Below, in pieces: positions 5,824 to 8,732 of a stretch of DNA of 8,732 bases. A program made the position numbers and the translations under genes. Under the pieces are notes generated by a model. That model worked only from the letters and a program-made list of their open reading frames with translations, did not search any database and was not told the origin of the DNA. The stretch spans positions 1 through 8,732 of the forward strand of contig JAEOSY010000112.1 of the NCBI GenBank assembly GCA_016840125.1, written 5' to 3'. This DNA is from Candidatus Helarchaeota archaeon. GTDB taxonomy: Archaea; Asgardarchaeota; Lokiarchaeia; Helarchaeales; HEL-GB-A. The stretch's first letter is position 1; each line of letters opens with the position of its first letter.

Positions 5824-5845
5824 TTTTAACCTAATTCGGTTAAAA
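5824..5845. promoter_or_regulatory. Perfect 8-bp inverted repeat before the large repeat-protein gene (possible operator or leader hairpin)
   Basis: TTTTAACC (5824-5831) and GGTTAAAA (5838-5845) are exact reverse complements around a six-base centre TAATTC. The element ends eight bases before the ribosome binding site. The symmetric, mostly A+T arms with a CC/GG edge suit a dimeric winged-helix or HTH regulator; as RNA it would be only a weak hairpin. Function is inferred from position only. Confidence 0.4.
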
Positions 5846-5853
5846 CTGAATTT

Positions 5854-5862
5854 GAGGAGTGA
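5854..5862 (+). promoter_or_regulatory. Ribosome binding site for the TTG start at 5869
   Basis: GAGGAGTGA ends six bases before the TTG. Its TGA (5860-5862) is in frame, so no upstream start is possible; the next in-frame ATG is about 50 codons downstream and has no such box. Confidence 0.65.
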
Positions 5863-5868
5863 ATTCAA

Positions 5869-8732
5869 TTGTCAGAAGTTTCTAATAAGGAATCTTTGGA
5901 GGAAGTGCATAATTTACTAGCTTCGGTAGAAGAAAAAGCAAAAAACTTTAGTTTCAAAGAGGAAATCGAGCTTCTGGAAGAAGCGGAGGGTTTATGTATA
6001 AAAAATAATTTAGAAGAGATGCAAGGTATTATTTATTACCAATTAGGAGAAGTTTATCAAATCAAAGCGGATTTTATCTTGGATAAAGAAGGAGTCTTGA
6101 AAAGTTTTGAGTCTTCTATTATCTATTTCCAAAAAGCTCTCAAGATATTTGAAAGCTTAAAGAATGAGCCCAAAAAAAGTGCAACTCTTGGTTATATCAA
6201 TCTATTGAAATATCTATCGGGTCTTGAGAAAGGGAATGAATCTAGCTTGTTAGAGTCTGCAAGGAGCTATTTTAAAGATGCGAAGAAGGGAGAGAAGAAT
6301 ATATCAAATTTAATGAATTTAAATATCTTAGAAAACAGAGCCCTTCTCCTGTTTTTAGGAGAGAAAATAATTCGGGTTGATCAAAAAACAAATTATTTGC
6401 AACTCGGCTCTCAAATGTTATCAAAAATTGTATCGATTTATAATACCTTAAAAGATACACCTAAATGTTCCGACGTTTACCTTCATTATTACCTAACGAG
6501 CTTTGTTGAATCCAGTGTTTATTTCGTGGCTTATATTCCCATCGGAGGTCATGATCATGAAGAGGCGTTTTCAAAATTATATACCACCTGTAAAAATCTG
6601 GTAACCTTGATTGAAGAATCGTCGAATACAGTTAATAAAGCATTCGCATACATTACCTTCGCCTTCCTTCAAGTTTGTCACGCTATCTTCTTTGGAAAAG
6701 ATCAGTTCCAAATTAAGGATTATTTAAAAAGTGCTTTAAAATGGGTACGGAAAGTTGAGGCGCTAGCTTGTGAGGTTAACTCGACTTTATCGTTGTTTGT
6801 ATTTCATTGGACTCGATTCTCAGGGGCACTTTTTCTAATGGGGTTGGGATACCAGAGTCCTGAATTCAAATATATCCGCGAGGATGCAAAAAACCAAGTT
6901 AAATTGGCCTCATTTTATTATCCCGAAATGAGTGCAATGAGTTTCACTCTCTATACAGCCGGAATTTTCCTGGGAGGGGCGCTTGAAAAGACAGCTTCCG
7001 ATATTGAGCATTATGAGATAGCTAAAAAAAATCTTGAACTCCATCAGGCTATTTCTGAAAACATTTCACTTTCCAACAAGTCAGAGTATAAAATAACATA
7101 CCTGTATAAAATGGCACAGTTATGTGCAGCTAGTGCCGTAATTGGTGACACAAGCGTAGATCAAGCTGAGAGCGTAGAAAGCTTACAATTAGCGGCTAAA
7201 ATATTTAAAGAAATTACGAAGGACCCACCTAAAATATATTTGAATACCTATAATTACAGCCATGGATATATGTACTTCATTTCGAGGGCAGGGATCATAT
7301 TAGCGAAGCATACAAATGATAAAGCAGAGAAAATATTCTACTACCAAACCGCTAATCATTTCCTTAAAGACACAAATAAGATCACCTTTGCGATTTTTCA
7401 TATTGAAAATCTATTTTTGATAGGGGAAATCTATTATGAGATTGGACGATTGTCCCAGGAGGGTGAAACACTTAAAAAGGCACAAACTGCATACAAGGCT
7501 GCGATAAATTTATGTAAAAATAAAGGATATCACAATTTAGTAGGGTCAGGTTATGTCAAGCTTGCTCAAATTGATGATCGGTTAGGGAATTTCCATTTAG
7601 CTGCAGAGAATTATACAACAGCTATCACATCCTTCGAACATGCGATTCTAACCCTAACGTTCGGGAAGCTTGGGAAGAAGCTTGAGAAGTTGAACAACTA
7701 CCTTAAAGCCTGGCAGATTATCGAGATGGCGAAATCCTACCACGAAAAAGAGGATCATTCAAACGCTGAGTTAAATTACACAAAGGCCAGTAGCATTCTG
7801 GAAAAATTGAGAGATTATAAATATGAAGCTCCTTTTTATGCATCTTGGGGGATTTTAGAAAGAGCTGAGCGTCTAAGTAAACAGAATTCTCATGAGGAGG
7901 CTGCCAAAACTTATTTAGAGGCAAAAAATAAGTTTGAAGAGGCTGACGAAGTTTTAGCCAGTTACTTGAAGAAGCGAGGAACTACTGAAAGTAAAGAGCG
8001 CATCGCTCTACTTACTCGTGTTGCCAATGTTCGTATTGATTACTGTACTGCCCGATATCAAATTGAAACTGCCCGATTAACTAGTAAGAAAGGGAATCAT
8101 CTCGAAGCGGCTGGGTTGTATAACCAAGCGGCACTAATTTTTGAAAATCTCTGTGATATCTATCGTGTTGAACGCGAAAAGGATGAATTAACTGCTGTAT
8201 TTTTCTTATGCAAAGCGTGGGAGAATATGGCTAAGGCGGAAATTGAAAAGAAATCTGCCCTTTTCGCAAATGCATCGAATTTATTCAAGAGGGCGGGGGA
8301 AGTTTTCCCCGAACCTCGGATGAAAAATCTTTCGTATGGTAATTCTTACTACTGTGCAGCGCTAGAATGCAGCTCATATTTTGATAAAACTCCTGATTTC
8401 GAGAAGAAATTAAATTACTATAAAAAAATTAAAAATTACTTACGTGAATCCTCTAAGAATTATCAATCCGGGGGCTTTAAACAAGATTCTCAATGGGTTT
8501 TGGCGACCTCCGCTTTTTTCGATGGCATCTGGTATCTTATTCAATCCGATAATGAAATCAATCTCAGCAAAAAAGATCAGTCCCTGAGTGTCGCTTTGAA
8601 TTATCTGAATAACGCGTTGAAGATTTTTGACGCTGCAGGCTATGAAAAGAAGAAAGATGAAGTTAAAAATTACATTACAATGGTGGAAGATGAAAAAAGT
8701 CTATTAACTTCCGCTCTAGATGTGATTGTGAA
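5869..8732 (+). CDS. Very large TPR-like helical-repeat protein, 3' end cut by window edge
   Basis: The frame is open from TTG 5869 to the right edge: 954 codons with no stop, C-terminus missing. The sequence is almost wholly alpha-helical with no signal peptide or clear membrane helix, so it is probably a cytoplasmic solenoid. TPR-like helix pairs can be read at about 60-98 (ending YFQKALKIFESL), 515-552 (IGEIYYEIGRL, then AQTAYKAAINLC), 562-593 (YVKLAQIDDRLGNFHLAAEN onward), 620-646 (MAKSYHEKEDHSNAELNYTK onward), 665-690 (SHEEAAKTYLEAKNKFEEA), 734-760 (NHLEAAGLYNQAALIFENL), 785-813 and 905-922 (ALNYLNNALKIFDAAG). The central part, about 200-420, is more hydrophobic and diverged. The recurring core is A-x-x-Y-x-x-A-x-x-x-F. 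TPR solenoids serve as protein-binding scaffolds; partners and any C-terminal effector domain lie outside the window. An inverted repeat and a clear ribosome binding site precede it. Low G+C (about 35% in sampled lines), in keeping with the operon to its left. Confidence 0.82.
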   Translation, partial: MSEVSNKESLEEVHNLLASVEEKAKNFSFKEEIELLEEAEGLCIKNNLEEMQGIIYYQLGEVYQIKADFILDKEGVLKSFESSIIYFQKALKIFESLKNEPKKSATLGYINLLKYLSGLEKGNESSLLESARSYFKDAKKGEKNISNLMNLNILENRALLLFLGEKIIRVDQKTNYLQLGSQMLSKIVSIYNTLKDTPKCSDVYLHYYLTSFVESSVYFVAYIPIGGHDHEEAFSKLYTTCKNLVTLIEESSNTVNKAFAYITFAFLQVCHAIFFGKDQFQIKDYLKSALKWVRKVEALACEVNSTLSLFVFHWTRFSGALFLMGLGYQSPEFKYIREDAKNQVKLASFYYPEMSAMSFTLYTAGIFLGGALEKTASDIEHYEIAKKNLELHQAISENISLSNKSEYKITYLYKMAQLCAASAVIGDTSVDQAESVESLQLAAKIFKEITKDPPKIYLNTYNYSHGYMYFISRAGIILAKHTNDKAEKIFYYQTANHFLKDTNKITFAIFHIENLFLIGEIYYEIGRLSQEGETLKKAQTAYKAAINLCKNKGYHNLVGSGYVKLAQIDDRLGNFHLAAENYTTAITSFEHAILTLTFGKLGKKLEKLNNYLKAWQIIEMAKSYHEKEDHSNAELNYTKASSILEKLRDYKYEAPFYASWGILERAERLSKQNSHEEAAKTYLEAKNKFEEADEVLASYLKKRGTTESKERIALLTRVANVRIDYCTARYQIETARLTSKKGNHLEAAGLYNQAALIFENLCDIYRVEREKDELTAVFFLCKAWENMAKAEIEKKSALFANASNLFKRAGEVFPEPRMKNLSYGNSYYCAALECSSYFDKTPDFEKKLNYYKKIKNYLRESSKNYQSGGFKQDSQWVLATSAFFDGIWYLIQSDNEINLSKKDQSLSVALNYLNNALKIFDAAGYEKKKDEVKNYITMVEDEKSLLTSALDVIV

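Noticed and set aside
5638..5868. tRNA, C/D-box RNA, CRISPR array or riboswitch in the leader of the large gene
   Set aside because: No cloverleaf, paired C/D boxes, repeated spacers or GC-rich aptamer-like stems could be found by eye; only the 8-bp palindrome stands out.

Overview
The window looks archaeal and moderately A+T-rich, and resembles the gene-sparse accessory DNA of Asgard (Promethearchaeota) or similar anaerobic archaea. The support is indirect: GAGGTGA-type ribosome binding sites paired with GTG/TTG starts, T-tract rather than GC-hairpin termination, a corrinoid/URO-D-type methyltransferase homologue, and a very large TPR-like protein. No universal marker gene is present. A low-G+C anaerobic bacterium such as a clostridium cannot be excluded, because the DUF2156 family is common there.

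Layout. (1) 1-1005, minus strand: the first 335 codons of a uroporphyrinogen-decarboxylase-superfamily protein that runs off the left edge. (2) 1116-2048, plus strand: a complete 310-aa DUF2156 / LPG-synthase-C-like GNAT-fold protein, divergent from (1) across a 110-bp A+T-rich gap. (3) 2087-2794, minus strand: a 235-aa protein with seven predicted membrane helices, convergent with (2) and separated from it by a T8/A7 inverted repeat that probably terminates both. (4) A 295-bp intergenic stretch with one G+C-richer patch that may be a decayed gene. (5) 3090-3908 and 3918-5246, plus strand: two tightly coupled genes of unrecognised family, the second with an N-terminal four-cysteine cluster, a long charge-patterned disordered linker and a C-terminal helical domain. 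(6) 5365-5637: a headless second copy of the last ~90 codons of the DUF2156 gene. (7) About 230 bp of A+T-rich leader with an 8-bp perfect inverted repeat, then from 5869 to the right edge the first 954 codons of a very large helical-repeat protein. Genes (1) and (7) are both cut by the window ends.

The main observation is the pair of DUF2156 3' ends. The intact gene and the fragment are direct repeats about 3.6 kb apart and enclose the 7TM gene and the two-gene unknown operon. Over the 85 alignable codons I count 27 silent and only 5 amino-acid-changing codon differences, so both copies diverged under protein-level selection before the second was beheaded. This fits an old functional paralogue that was recently truncated, or a 3' end displaced when a 3-4 kb segment was inserted. 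No integrase or transposase is visible between the copies. The enclosed genes have no recognisable function; a membrane- or scaffold-related module is only a speculation.
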